Below, in pieces: positions 32,020-40,786 of a DNA stretch of 64,000 bases; position 1 is the stretch's first letter; the number at the start of each line of letters is the position of its first letter. The notes below the pieces were generated by a model. That model saw only the letters and a list, made by a program, of their open reading frames with translations. It was not told the DNA's origin and searched no databases. Source of the DNA: an uncultured Bacteroidales bacterium (GTDB lineage Bacteria > Bacteroidota > Bacteroidia > Bacteroidales > F082); the NCBI GenBank assembly GCA_905234455.1, contig CAJOIH010000017.1, positions 1-64,000 on the forward strand. The letters are read 5' to 3'. Position numbers and translations under genes: made by a program.

Positions 32020-32750
32020 TGTGGCAGCAACCTCACTGTCAAAGGCCTGTGGTCAGAGGCTTCAGGTTCGTCGATAACGTTTGATTCCAGCGATTCTACT
32101 GAATGGCTTTTGAATGCGGCGACGTAATCGATGCATGCTGAAGGTTCGTCGGCAGGGTAGGTGGGTTCATGGCCTGAAAGCAGGGTGAAATGCTGTGTCA
32201 AGGTTTGAAGCAGTTCCGAGTCGGGGCCGTCGTTCCAGTCGCCGGCAAGGATGAAGGGCTTGGTCCAGCGCTGGGCTTCCTCGACGATGATTGGTACTGA
32301 TGCCATTCTTTGTTCTTGCTCCAGGTCAAGATGGGTGCAGGCGACTACGTAATCCTTCAACTCCACTATTAATAGCACGCGGGGCTCCTCGCCGGGCAAA
32401 GGGATGCGCTTGATGCTCAAAGGGGTCTCGCGGGTGAGGATGCCCACGCCGTATTTGCCTCCGTCGTAGTCGATGGCGGAGGCAAACACAGGATGGTATA
32501 GTGTTCGGATGGCCAGCTCGCCCAGTTGGTCGCAATGTCCGCTGCTTCCGGTCATGCTGTCCAGTTCTTGAAGGGCGACGACATCGGGATGGTTTCGGGC
32601 AATCACTGCGGCGGTGCGGTCGTAATCCACTTTGAGGTCCATGCCGGCGCAATGGCGGACGTTATAGCTCATCACTTGCAGCGGGTTTTGCCCAAGGGCA
32701 GCCAGTGAGAGGAATGCCAGAAGCAGGGATAAAGCGAGACGATGCCTCAT
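32016..32750 (-). CDS. Secreted endonuclease/exonuclease/phosphatase (EEP) family protein
   Basis: A 244-residue protein with a signal peptide (about 1-20, ending ALGQ). EEP motifs in order are VMSYNVRHC, VVALQELDSM (metal Glu), YGVGILTR, ACTHLDL, ILAGDWNDGPDS and a final ASDHRPLTV (catalytic His). Family members hydrolyse phosphodiesters of nucleic acids, lipids or inositol phosphates; as an exported enzyme it may act on extracellular nucleic acid or phospholipid. It starts 1 bp after the upstream lipoprotein gene's stop, so they are likely cotranscribed. Confidence 0.86.
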   Translation of the reverse strand: MRHRLALSLLLAFLSLAALGQNPLQVMSYNVRHCAGMDLKVDYDRTAAVIARNHPDVVALQELDSMTGSSGHCDQLGELAIRTLYHPVFASAIDYDGGKYGVGILTRETPLSIKRIPLPGEEPRVLLIVELKDYVVACTHLDLEQEQRMASVPIIVEEAQRWTKPFILAGDWNDGPDSELLQTLTQHFTLLSGHEPTYPADEPSACIDYVAAFKSHSVESLESNVIDEPEASDHRPLTVRLLPH

Positions 32751-32751
32751 C

Positions 32752-33276
32752 TTACTTCACCACGATGGAGTAGATGATGGGTTTGACCAAGGCATCGTAC
32801 TCTGCGGCCAACTCCTTGTCGTATTTCACTGAGCCTGAAACGCTGTGGTCTTTCTCGTTGGAGACGATGAAGAAGTTGTTGATTTCGCTTTCGTTCTGAA
32901 GGACACAGGTCGCGATGTAGCCTTTCACAACGGGATCGCCAGTGGGTTCCCAGCCTTGGTTTTTGAGCAGGGAGACGAAGTTCTTGACACTACCATTGAG
33001 TTCGCTCTTTTTGACGCCCCATGAGCTGAAGGTAGCGTCAATGAACACGCTGCCGTCATCGTTGCGGAGGTTGACCATCTCGTCGCCGTCCCAGGAGACG
33101 TGCAAGTCTTTGGGATAGCTGATGGTTAAGCCGGAGCAATCGTACTGTAAGAAGTCTTCAGGGATGGCCACTTCCTCTTTGGGAGTGTTGTCTTCCTTGG
33201 TGCTACCACCGTTGTTGCCACATGCAGCAAACATCATCAGGCAGGCTGCCACTGCCATGAACATTACTTTTTTCAT
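32752..33276 (-). CDS. Hypothetical lipoprotein with PsbP/DUF1795-like pattern
   Basis: A 174-residue lipoprotein (lipobox MFAAC, Cys about 19) with a short Gly/Glu linker and one compact domain. The stretch LTISYPKDLHVSWDGD, followed by alternating strands and a final helix-strand, weakly resembles PsbP/DUF1795-type folds. No catalytic motif is seen. It precedes the EEP gene by 1 bp and has a good -7 box of its own. Confidence 0.75.
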   Translation of the reverse strand: MKKVMFMAVAACLMMFAACGNNGGSTKEDNTPKEEVAIPEDFLQYDCSGLTISYPKDLHVSWDGDEMVNLRNDDGSVFIDATFSSWGVKKSELNGSVKNFVSLLKNQGWEPTGDPVVKGYIATCVLQNESEINNFFIVSNEKDHSVSGSVKYDKELAAEYDALVKPIIYSIVVK

Positions 33277-33327
33277 AGGTTTGGTATTTAATAGTTGATT
33301 AGTTGCTATGGTTGCTGTTTATGTTTG

Positions 33328-33335
33328 CAAAGATA
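33328..33335 (-). promoter_or_regulatory. -7 box of the lipoprotein-EEP pair
   Basis: The minus strand has TATCTTTG, a perfect match, with TTG at 33358-33360 about 22 bp upstream. The leader would be about 45 nt. It is divergent from the Fic locus. Confidence 0.6.
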
Positions 33336-33380
33336 TAAAAAGATACTTTTTGTGAACCAAAAATGAAACATTTCAAAGCA

Positions 33381-33446
33381 AAATCTTGCCGATATCGGCA
33401 AAAAACCACTATCTTTGCAACGAAAAATGAATAAATCTTGCCGATA
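33381..33446 (+). promoter_or_regulatory. Palindromic operator and direct repeat around the Fic promoter
   Basis: TTGCCGATATCGGCAA (33386-33401) is a perfect 16-bp palindrome. The 14-mer AAATCTTGCCGATA that contains its left half (33381-33394) returns exactly at 33433-33446, ending one base before the ATG. Between the two sits the -7 box TATCTTTG (33410-33417), and the first TTG of the palindrome is placed as the -33 element (21-bp spacer). A repressor on both sites would cover -33 and the ribosome start region. The HTH at the N-terminus of the Fic gene product is the obvious candidate. Confidence 0.75.
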
Positions 33447-33447
33447 G

Positions 33448-34310
33448 ATGGAATATATCTCAGTCAGTCAGTTCGCCCAGAAATACGGTATCAGTGAACG
33501 TACCGCCCGTAACTATTGTGCTAAGGGTAAGATAGAAGGAGCATTCCTCACAGGAAAGACATGGAACATTCCCGCCGAGGCCGCTTTGCCCAAACGAGGC
33601 AAAAAGAAGCTGTCTCCTTTGCTTTCCGCTTTGCGCGAACAAAAAGAGGCTCAGATGAAAGGTGGTATCTACCATCGGGTTCAAATCGACTTGACGTACA
33701 ATTCCAATCATATTGAAGGAAGCCCCGTTTTATCTTTGAAACGAGCACTCTTGGCGTCACCACAGAGAATACACGTATCGATGACATCATGGAGACCGTC
33801 AACCATTTCCGCTGCATCGATTACGTGATCGATCATGCCACCGACAAAATAACAGAAACTCATGTTAAACAGCTACATTTGTTGTTGAAAACCAATACTT
33901 CTGACAGCCAGAAGTCATGGTTTGCCGTCGGCGATTACAAACGATTGGCAAATTCAGTAGGAGAGGAGGAAACTGCCCGACCTGAAGAAGTCCACAAACA
34001 GATGAAAGCGTTGCTGTTGAGTTATTATTCTATCGAGTGCCCCGATTTCGATGCGCTTCTCGACTTCCACGTGAGGTTCGAACGCATTCATCCTTTCCAA
34101 GATGGCAATGGCCGCGTGGGGAGACTGCTTCTGTTTTGGCAATGTCTGCAAACGGGCATCGTTCCGTTCATCATCACAGAGGATTTGCGTTTGTTCTATT
34201 ACCGAGGCATCCAGAATTGGGGAAAAATCAACGGCTACCTACGTGATACCTGTCTGACAGCACAGGATAGTTTTAAGGGGTTACTTGACTATTTCGGGAT
34301 AAAACAGTAA
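33448..34310 (+). pseudogene. HTH-Fic family gene interrupted by a 19-nt deletion and frameshift
   Basis: The first frame (from 33448) encodes an N-terminal HTH-like segment (SVSQFAQKYGISERTARNYC) and the Fic N-terminal helix up to YNSNHIEGS at 33723. The second frame, open from there to 34310, resumes as RFIFETSTLGVT and carries the intact Fic active site HPFQDGNGRVGR. Family members have about seven more residues (RLTHDQT-like) at the junction; two bases remain, i.e. a 19-nt loss. Full-length Fic proteins transfer AMP or related groups to Ser/Thr/Tyr. The truncated first product would keep the DNA-binding part. The second frame has an internal ATG at 33789. Confidence 0.8.
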
Positions 34311-34323
34311 AAGTTTTGGAATC

Positions 34324-34587
34324 ATGAAAAAACACTATACCTTCAGCACTGGCGAAACCATAGAGGCCGACCTTGACGACCTGCGTCGGCTTTTGGCGGA
34401 GAACCAGCAATATCTGGACAATTATGAAGAGGTCTTCAGCTCCCTTGAAGACGATGACTATATAGCCCGCGGCAACGGCTTCTGCGACCGCAAGTATAGC
34501 GACGACTTCATCGAGGGACAGATGGAGAAATATGCCCAACGAGTGAAAGAAATTGAGGCTTGGATCAAAACAATGGAAAAAAAATGA
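34324..34587 (+). CDS. Small coiled-coil hypothetical protein
   Basis: An 87-residue acidic, mostly helical protein with no signal peptide: a short N-terminal strand (HYTFSTGETIEADL), then two predicted helices, the second (QMEKYAQRVKEIEAWIKTM) with coiled-coil character. I do not recognise the family. Its stop overlaps the ATG of the exonuclease gene (ATGA), so it is translated together with that gene. Confidence 0.65.
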   Translation: MKKHYTFSTGETIEADLDDLRRLLAENQQYLDNYEEVFSSLEDDDYIARGNGFCDRKYSDDFIEGQMEKYAQRVKEIEAWIKTMEKK

Positions 34588-35078
34588 AGGACTTCGCCGC
34601 CATCGATTTCGAGACCGCCAATAACCAACCCACCAGCGTGTGCAGCGTCGGCGTGGTCATCGTAAAAAACAACGAGTTCGTGGATTCGTTCTACTCGCTC
34701 ATTCAACCTGAGCCCAACTACTATCTTTATTGGAATACGATGGTTCACGGCATTACAAAAGCGGATACGGAGGATGCACCTGTGTTTCCTTACGTTTGGA
34801 AACAGATTGAACCTTTGATCGAAGGTTTGCCTCTGGTCGCTCATAATAGCCCCTTCGACGAAGGATGCCTCAAAGCGGTGATGCGTTGCTATCAGATGGA
34901 TTATCCGGATTATCAGTTTTACTGCACATGCAGAGCCTCTCGGCGTCATTTCGGGAAACAATTACCCAACCACCAACTACATACCGTCGCCGAGGCTTGT
35001 GGGTATCATCTGGTCAATCACCACCATGCTTTGGCCGATGCAGAGGCCTGTGCCTGGATCGCTAGGGAAATACTTTAG
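34584..35078 (+). CDS. DEDDh 3'-5' exonuclease (DnaQ-like)
   Basis: A 164-residue exonuclease of the DnaQ superfamily. The ExoI motif is AIDFETANN, ExoII is LVAHNSPFDEG, and ExoIII is NHHHALADAEACA with the catalytic His. Proteins of this size act as stand-alone proofreading or RNA-trimming exonucleases. ATG 34584 is set by the 4-bp overlap with the coiled-coil gene and because the DFET strand begins at once. It lies just upstream of a DNA polymerase III alpha gene that already contains an exonuclease domain. Confidence 0.85.
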   Translation: MKDFAAIDFETANNQPTSVCSVGVVIVKNNEFVDSFYSLIQPEPNYYLYWNTMVHGITKADTEDAPVFPYVWKQIEPLIEGLPLVAHNSPFDEGCLKAVMRCYQMDYPDYQFYCTCRASRRHFGKQLPNHQLHTVAEACGYHLVNHHHALADAEACAWIAREIL

Positions 35079-35128
35079 TATAAAAAGTTTTCAACCATCT
35101 TTTTTTGATAAAAACCTTCTTGGGGATA

Positions 35129-35159
35129 TTGCACCATCCCTAAAAACTTCATATCTTTG
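35129..35159 (+). promoter_or_regulatory. Promoter of dnaE
   Basis: TTG (35129-35131), a 20-bp spacer and TATCTTTG (35152-35159) form a near-ideal Bacteroidota promoter. The leader would be about 55 nt and includes a degenerate period-7 tract (about 35180-35217) ending at the ATG. Confidence 0.7.
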
Positions 35160-35217
35160 AAAACTGAAAACGAAGCCTCATGACTTCCGTCTTCTGTTTT
35201 CTAACTTCTTAAAACAC

Positions 35218-38200
35218 ATGTTTTTAGTCTTTGATACCGAGACCACCGGTCTCCCGAAACAATATAACGCGCCGCTCACCGACTTCGACAACTGGCCCCG
35301 TCTGGTGCAACTGGCCTGGCAACTCCACGACGACAAGGGTCGCCTTGTGGAGAACTACAACCTGCTGGTGAAGCCTGAAGGGTTCGTCATCCCCATCGAC
35401 GCCAAGATGGTGCACGGCATCTCCACCGAACATGCTTTGAAGTATGGCCAACCGCTTCACGAGGTGCTCGACACCCTTCTGCGTTCCGCCGAAAAAGCCA
35501 AATACTTCGTGGGCCATAACATCGACTTCGACCTCTGCATCGTGGGCTGCGAGTTCCTCCGCGATCGTGGAACCAACCCGCTGCTGGCCTGGCCTCGCGT
35601 GGACACCTGCACCGAGAAGACTGCCGAGTTCTGCAAGCTGCCTGGCGGCAAAGGCGGTCGCTTCAAACTCCCTAAACTGAACGAGATCCATGAGATCCTG
35701 TTTGGCTCCAAGTTCGACTCAGCCCACAACGCCTCCGCCGACGTGCAAGCCACCGCTCGTGTGTTCCTCGAATTGATCCGCATCGGCGTCCTCGGTCGTA
35801 ACGAGATGCCCGAAAGCGAGCAGTTCTTCACCGAATTCCGTGAGGCGAATCCCGACAAGATTCAGCCAGCCGACATCGTGGTCACCAGCAACTTCGACGA
35901 AGCCGAAGCGGAGGAGGACAAGCTGGAAGAGCAGCGTGAAATCGGCGATTACGTGCCCGAGCATTTCACCCACCTCCACGTCCACTCGCATTACTCCATC
36001 CTTGATGGTATGTCGAAAGTTCCCGACCTGGTGGACAAATGCATCAAAAACGGGATGTATTCCATCGCTTTGACCGATCATGGCAACATGTTTGGCATCA
36101 AGGAGTTCGCTGACTACGTCGGGAAAGTCAATGGAAAGGTCAAAGATAAGATCAAGGAACAAGAAGCCGTTCTGAAGAAAGAAGACGCGACCGAGGAGGA
36201 GAAACAGCAAGCCCAACAGGAAATAGAGAAGCTGAAAACGCAGTTCTTCAAACCCATTTATGGCATCGAGACTTACTGCGCTCCGGTGAGCATCGCCAAG
36301 CGTGACGGGCGACAGGACCGTGGTTGGCATCTTATCCTGCTGGCCAAGAACAAGCAAGGCTACCACAGCCTCTGCAAACTCAGCTCCATCGCCTATACCG
36401 ACGGCTTTTACTACAATCCGCGTATCGACCACAGCCTACTGGAGAAATACCATGAGGGTTTGATCTGCTGCTCGGCCTGTCTCGGCGGCGAGCTGCCCCA
36501 AAAAATCATGAACGGCGACATGGTGGGTGCTGGACAAACGGTGATGTGGTTCAAGAACCTTTTTGGCGACGACTATTACATCGAGCTGCAACGCCATAAG
36601 ACCGACAAGCCCGGTGGCGACACCCAAGTGTACGAGCGCCAGAAAGAAGTCAATAAGGTGCTCATCGACTTGGCGCGGAAGACCAATACCAAACTTATCG
36701 CCACCAACGACGTGCACTTCGTCGAAGAGGAACATGCCGAAGCCCACGACCGCCTCATCTGTCTGAGCACGGGCAAGGACCTCGACGACCCCACCCGCAT
36801 GCACTACACCAAGCAGGAATGGCTCAAGACCCCGGCCGAGATGGGGGCCATCTTCAGCGACATCCCAGAGGCGCTCGAGAACACCCAGGAGATCGTCGAC
36901 AAGGTGGAAGCCTATAGCATCGACTCCGATCCCATCATGCCCGAGTTCCCCATCCCCGGGGACTTCGGCACGGTGGAGACCTACAAGCAGAAATTCACTG
37001 AGGAAGACCTCTTCAACGAGTTCACTCGCGACGAGCACGGCAACGAGGTGATGAGTAGGGAAGAGGCGGAGAAAAAAATCAAGAAGTTGGGCGGCTACAA
37101 CCGTTTGTATCGTATCAAACTGGAAGCGGATTATCTGGCCAAGCTGACATGGGAAGGCGCCAAGATGCGCTACGGCGACCCGCTCACCGACGAACAGAAG
37201 GAACGCATCATCTTCGAACTGCATGTGATGAAGACCATGGGCTTCCCGGGCTACTTCCTCATCGTGAGCGACTACATTCGTGCGGCACGTGAGGAACTGA
37301 ACGTCAGCGTCGGTCCCGGCCGTGGCTCCGCCGCCGGCTCGGTGGTGGCCTACTGCCTCAAGATCACCGACCTCGACCCGCTGAAATACGACCTCCTGTT
37401 TGAGCGTTTCCTCAACCCTGACCGTATCTCGCTGCCCGATATCGACGTGGACTTCGACGACGATGGCCGCGGCCGCGTGCTCGACTGGATCACCCAGAAA
37501 TACGGCAAGGAGAAGGTAGCACACATCATCACCTACGGCACCATGGCGGCCAAGTCGGCCATTCAAGATGTGGGCCGTGTGCAGAAAGTGCCGCTCTCGG
37601 AAGTGGCCCAAATCAAGAGCTACATCCCCGACCGTGAGTTCGACGAGGCCGCAGTGAAAGCCGTCGAAGGCGAGCTCCCCAAGAAGATGCCCAAGGTCAA
37701 CCTGAAGAACTGTTACAAGTACGTAAAGCCCCTGAAGGATCTGCTGGAAGGCAGTGACGAAAACGTCTCCACCATGCTGACCTACGCCCAAGAACTCGAG
37801 GATACCAACCGTCAGGTGGGTATCCACGCCTGCGGCGTCATCATCGGCGCCGACGACCTCACCAACGTGGCACCTGTGGCTACCATCAAGGACAAGGAGA
37901 CCAACGAAGACGTTGTGGTCACCCAATACGATGGACATGTGATCGAGACCGTGGGCCTCATCAAGATGGACTTCCTGGGACTGAAGACCTTGACCCTTAT
38001 CAAGGACGCCCTCAAGAACATTAAGAAGACCCGGGGCATCGACATCGACATTGACCATATCCCAATTGACGACCCGAAGACCTATGCTTTGTATTCCGCA
38101 GGCAACACCATCGGCACGTTCCAGTTTGAATCGCCTGGCATGCAGAAATACCTGCGTGAGCTTCAGCCCTCGGTCATAGGCGACATCATCGCAATGAACG

Positions 38201-39846
38201 CCCTCTACCGTCCCGGCCCGATGGACAACATCCCCGACTTCATCGCACGCAAGCAGGGTAGGCAGGAGATCAAGTACGACTTCGACTGCATGGAGAAGTA
38301 CCTCAAGGACACCTACGGCATCTGCGTCTACCAGGAGCAGGTGATGTTGCTCTCGCGCGAGCTGGCCGACTTCACCCGAGGCGAGTCGGATACGCTGCGT
38401 AAAGCCATGGGTAAGAAGCAGTTGGCCAAGATGGAGGAGCTCTACGGCAAGTTCATGAAACAAGGTGTGGAGAAACTCACCAAGACCGAGAACCTGCCTG
38501 AGGAAGAAGTCAAGAAACGTCTGGAGAAGATCTGGGAAGAGTGGAAAAAGTTCGCTTCGTATGCCTTCAACAAGTCGCACGCTGCCTGTTACAGCTGGGT
38601 CTCCTATCAGACCGCCTATCTGAAAGCCCATTATCCCGCCGAGTTCATGGCCGCGGTGCTCAACAACGAGTTGGGCGACATCAAGCAGGTGACCTTCATG
38701 ATGGAGGAATGCAAGCGCATGCACATCGAGGTCCTGGGTCCCGATGTCAACGAATCCGAGTACGAGTTCTCCGTCAACGACAAAGGCCAGATCCGTTTCG
38801 GCATGGGTGGCATCCGCAACGTGGGCGAGGCCGCCATCTCGGGCATCATCGCCGAGCGTACCGCCAACGGCAAGTTCAAGGACCTCACCGACTTCCTGCT
38901 GCGTTGTGCCGACAAGGGCCTGAACCGCAGGGCGTTGGAGAGCATGGACACGGCAGGCTGTTTCGACTCGTTCCCCAACTTCCACCGTGCCATGCTGTTC
39001 TACATGCCCATGAACGACTCGGTGCCCTTCAGCGAACGCGCTTTGCGCATGGTGGCTTCTTATAATGAGAAGAAGAACTCCGCCCAGATGGACCTCTTCG
39101 GGATGGGCGACAGTGGTGGCGCCACCGAGTCGCTCACCTTGCCCATGCCCGACTGCGAACGCTGGTCGAAGCTCAAGGAGTTGCAGATGGAACTCGAGAG
39201 CATCGGCTTCTATATCAGTTCGCACCCCATGGACTCGTTCAAGATCCCGCTGAAGTTCTTCTCGAACACCACTGTGGAGGCTATGAAGACCGCCATGACG
39301 AATCCTGAGAAGTACAACGGTTTCGGGGTGAAGCTCGGCGGTCAGATCACCAAGTCGGAGCATCTGATGTCGAAGAAGAACACACCTTACGGCCGATTCA
39401 CCATCGAGGACAAGACGGGAGCCTTCTCGTTCAGCTTGTTCAGCGAGAACTACGCCAAGCTGAAAGGCCTGCTCGACGAGGGACAGTTTGTGCTGTTGAT
39501 CGGGACGCTTTCGACGCCCTATTGGAATCAGAACAAGGAGCAGGATGCGGTGCCGAAGGACCTGGAGTTCCGTGTATCGGATGTGCGCCTGCTCGACTCG
39601 TTGCTCGAGAACACCGGCAAGCGTGTGGTCTTCAAGCTCGACGTGGCCCAGATGAACGCCGAGGCCATCGACGAGTTCATCAAAATCGTGAAGGACCATC
39701 CCGGCAAGCAGTCGTTCAACGTCCATCTTTATGATTCGATGATGAACCTGTCCTGCAACATGACGCCTTTCACTGGTACCGTAGCCGCCCACGAGGTGTT
39801 GCCCATCGTGGATGAGTTGCCTTATGCCGACTTCGACTTGAAGTGA
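35218..39846 (+). CDS. dnaE: DNA polymerase III alpha subunit with N-terminal DEDDh exonuclease domain
   Basis: A 1542-residue replicative polymerase. Residues 1-190 are a DnaQ-like exonuclease (FDTETTGLP; VGHNIDFD; HNASADVQAT). A linker leads to the PHP domain (about 253-450; HLHVHSHYSILDG, ALTDHGN) with a charged helical insertion (about 302-345). The polymerase core has GPGRGSAAGSVVAY and the palm PDIDVDFDDDGRGRVLDW (about 740), followed by the fingers, the tandem HhH region and a C-terminal OB domain (LGGQITKSEHL, about 1380). Classical DnaE has about 1160 residues and a separate epsilon subunit. The fusion should proofread in cis. Confidence 0.95.
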   Translation: MFLVFDTETTGLPKQYNAPLTDFDNWPRLVQLAWQLHDDKGRLVENYNLLVKPEGFVIPIDAKMVHGISTEHALKYGQPLHEVLDTLLRSAEKAKYFVGHNIDFDLCIVGCEFLRDRGTNPLLAWPRVDTCTEKTAEFCKLPGGKGGRFKLPKLNEIHEILFGSKFDSAHNASADVQATARVFLELIRIGVLGRNEMPESEQFFTEFREANPDKIQPADIVVTSNFDEAEAEEDKLEEQREIGDYVPEHFTHLHVHSHYSILDGMSKVPDLVDKCIKNGMYSIALTDHGNMFGIKEFADYVGKVNGKVKDKIKEQEAVLKKEDATEEEKQQAQQEIEKLKTQFFKPIYGIETYCAPVSIAKRDGRQDRGWHLILLAKNKQGYHSLCKLSSIAYTDGFYYNPRIDHSLLEKYHEGLICCSACLGGELPQKIMNGDMVGAGQTVMWFKNLFGDDYYIELQRHKTDKPGGDTQVYERQKEVNKVLIDLARKTNTKLIATNDVHFVEEEHAEAHDRLICLSTGKDLDDPTRMHYTKQEWLKTPAEMGAIFSDIPEALENTQEIVDKVEAYSIDSDPIMPEFPIPGDFGTVETYKQKFTEEDLFNEFTRDEHGNEVMSREEAEKKIKKLGGYNRLYRIKLEADYLAKLTWEGAKMRYGDPLTDEQKERIIFELHVMKTMGFPGYFLIVSDYIRAAREELNVSVGPGRGSAAGSVVAYCLKITDLDPLKYDLLFERFLNPDRISLPDIDVDFDDDGRGRVLDWITQKYGKEKVAHIITYGTMAAKSAIQDVGRVQKVPLSEVAQIKSYIPDREFDEAAVKAVEGELPKKMPKVNLKNCYKYVKPLKDLLEGSDENVSTMLTYAQELEDTNRQVGIHACGVIIGADDLTNVAPVATIKDKETNEDVVVTQYDGHVIETVGLIKMDFLGLKTLTLIKDALKNIKKTRGIDIDIDHIPIDDPKTYALYSAGNTIGTFQFESPGMQKYLRELQPSVIGDIIAMNALYRPGPMDNIPDFIARKQGRQEIKYDFDCMEKYLKDTYGICVYQEQVMLLSRELADFTRGESDTLRKAMGKKQLAKMEELYGKFMKQGVEKLTKTENLPEEEVKKRLEKIWEEWKKFASYAFNKSHAACYSWVSYQTAYLKAHYPAEFMAAVLNNELGDIKQVTFMMEECKRMHIEVLGPDVNESEYEFSVNDKGQIRFGMGGIRNVGEAAISGIIAERTANGKFKDLTDFLLRCADKGLNRRALESMDTAGCFDSFPNFHRAMLFYMPMNDSVPFSERALRMVASYNEKKNSAQMDLFGMGDSGGATESLTLPMPDCERWSKLKELQMELESIGFYISSHPMDSFKIPLKFFSNTTVEAMKTAMTNPEKYNGFGVKLGGQITKSEHLMSKKNTPYGRFTIEDKTGAFSFSLFSENYAKLKGLLDEGQFVLLIGTLSTPYWNQNKEQDAVPKDLEFRVSDVRLLDSLLENTGKRVVFKLDVAQMNAEAIDEFIKIVKDHPGKQSFNVHLYDSMMNLSCNMTPFTGTVAAHEVLPIVDELPYADFDLK

Positions 39847-39910
39847 TTTTAGTTTTTCAGTTAGTTGATACTTTTTTCAAAAAGGGAGAACAACGTGTCA
39901 AATAAAAGAC

Positions 39911-39918
39911 TATCTTTG
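39911..39918 (+). promoter_or_regulatory. -7 box of the small lipoprotein gene
   Basis: TATCTTTG matches the consensus and lies 33 bp before ATG 39952, which supports that start over an upstream in-frame one. No -33 TTG is visible at the usual distance. Confidence 0.55.
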
Positions 39919-39951
39919 TCCGTTGTCTTTACTAACCTAAATAATTGTCCT

Positions 39952-40332
39952 ATGAAAAAACTGATTTTAATGGCAGTTGTAGCCATCATGATGGCTGCCT
40001 GTGGCGGCGGTGGTAACAAGCCCTACGATGCCAAGAAAGTGAACGATCTTACCGGAAGAATGTTCAGCCTGACCGCAGCCGATTATCCCGAGGTGGTTAA
40101 GCAAGCCGACGGCATTCTGACTTATTTTGAGCAGAATTATCCCGCCGACGAACTCCGTGAAAAAGGCCATGGTCTCGTTACCGACGGTCTCTTTGGCAAA
40201 GACACCGAGCTGTTCAAACAAATGAACCAGCTTAGCAATGTCCTCTATGGCATGGAAGACCAGATGGACGAAGCCACTCAGAAAGCCTACCTCGAGTATC
40301 AGAAACACTCCGAAAAGGTCTTTGGATACTAA
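39952..40332 (+). CDS. Small hypothetical lipoprotein
   Basis: A 126-residue lipoprotein: short signal peptide with lipobox MMAAC (Cys about 16), a Gly-rich linker and one helical domain (KVNDLTGRMFSL, then YPEVVKQADGIL). It shows no enzyme motif and I do not recognise a family. It has its own promoter and ends before a strong terminator. Confidence 0.7.
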   Translation: MKKLILMAVVAIMMAACGGGGNKPYDAKKVNDLTGRMFSLTAADYPEVVKQADGILTYFEQNYPADELREKGHGLVTDGLFGKDTELFKQMNQLSNVLYGMEDQMDEATQKAYLEYQKHSEKVFGY

Positions 40333-40366
40333 TACCAAGGCAGGCAAAAGCCTTCGCATTTGATTC

Positions 40367-40396
40367 AGAGGATGACCCGAACGGTCATCCTCTTTT
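40367..40396 (+). terminator. Intrinsic terminator
   Basis: AGAGGATGACC (40367-40377) pairs perfectly with GGTCATCCTCT (40383-40393) around a 5-nt loop, followed by a run of T. It ends the small lipoprotein transcript, 31 bp ahead of the Dabb gene. Confidence 0.85.
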
Positions 40397-40427
40397 CGCA
40401 TCCGAAAACACAAATACGACAAACACT

Positions 40428-40733
40428 ATGGTGAAGCATATCATTCTCTGGACATTGAATCCGGAACTATCAGAGGAAGAAAAACAAAACGTCAAAACCG
40501 GTATCAAAAATGGACTGGAAGGCCTGGTGGGCAAAGTCCCCGGCTTGATCGACGTGAAGGTCCATATCGATGGCCGAATTGCATCGTCGACAGCCGACCT
40601 GATGCTCGACTGCACGCTGGAGGACGAAGAAGCACTGAAAGTCTATGCCCAGCATCCTGAACACGTGGCGGTGGCCAGCACCAAAGTGCGGCCCTATACC
40701 GTCCAAAGGGCTTGCCTGGATTTTGTTAAATAA
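40428..40733 (+). CDS. Dabb-family (stress-responsive alpha/beta-barrel) protein
   Basis: A 101-residue protein with the dimeric A/B barrel pattern: MVKHIILWTLNPELSEEEKQ at the start, GLIDVKVHID, then LMLDCTLEDEEALKVYAQHPEHV. Dabb members are small cytosolic dimers of mostly unknown function, some of them aromatic-compound cyclases. It stands alone between a terminator and the hypB promoter. Confidence 0.85.
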   Translation: MVKHIILWTLNPELSEEEKQNVKTGIKNGLEGLVGKVPGLIDVKVHIDGRIASSTADLMLDCTLEDEEALKVYAQHPEHVAVASTKVRPYTVQRACLDFVK

Positions 40734-40757
40734 ATTACTTTATTTCGAAAAAATGAT

Positions 40758-40765
40758 TACTTTTG
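40758..40765 (+). promoter_or_regulatory. -7 box of the hypB operon
   Basis: TACTTTTG fits TAnnTTTG and lies 21 bp before the hypB ATG, giving a leader of about 17 nt. No good -33 TTG is found, so expression may need an activator. Confidence 0.5.
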
Positions 40766-40786
40766 CGCTTTTGAACATCGTGTGCA

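Noticed and set aside
36436-39792. Very long minus-strand open frame opposite dnaE
   Set aside because: It is antisense to the polymerase gene, has no start signal and its product is a low-complexity His/Val/Leu-rich mirror of the GC-rich codon positions.
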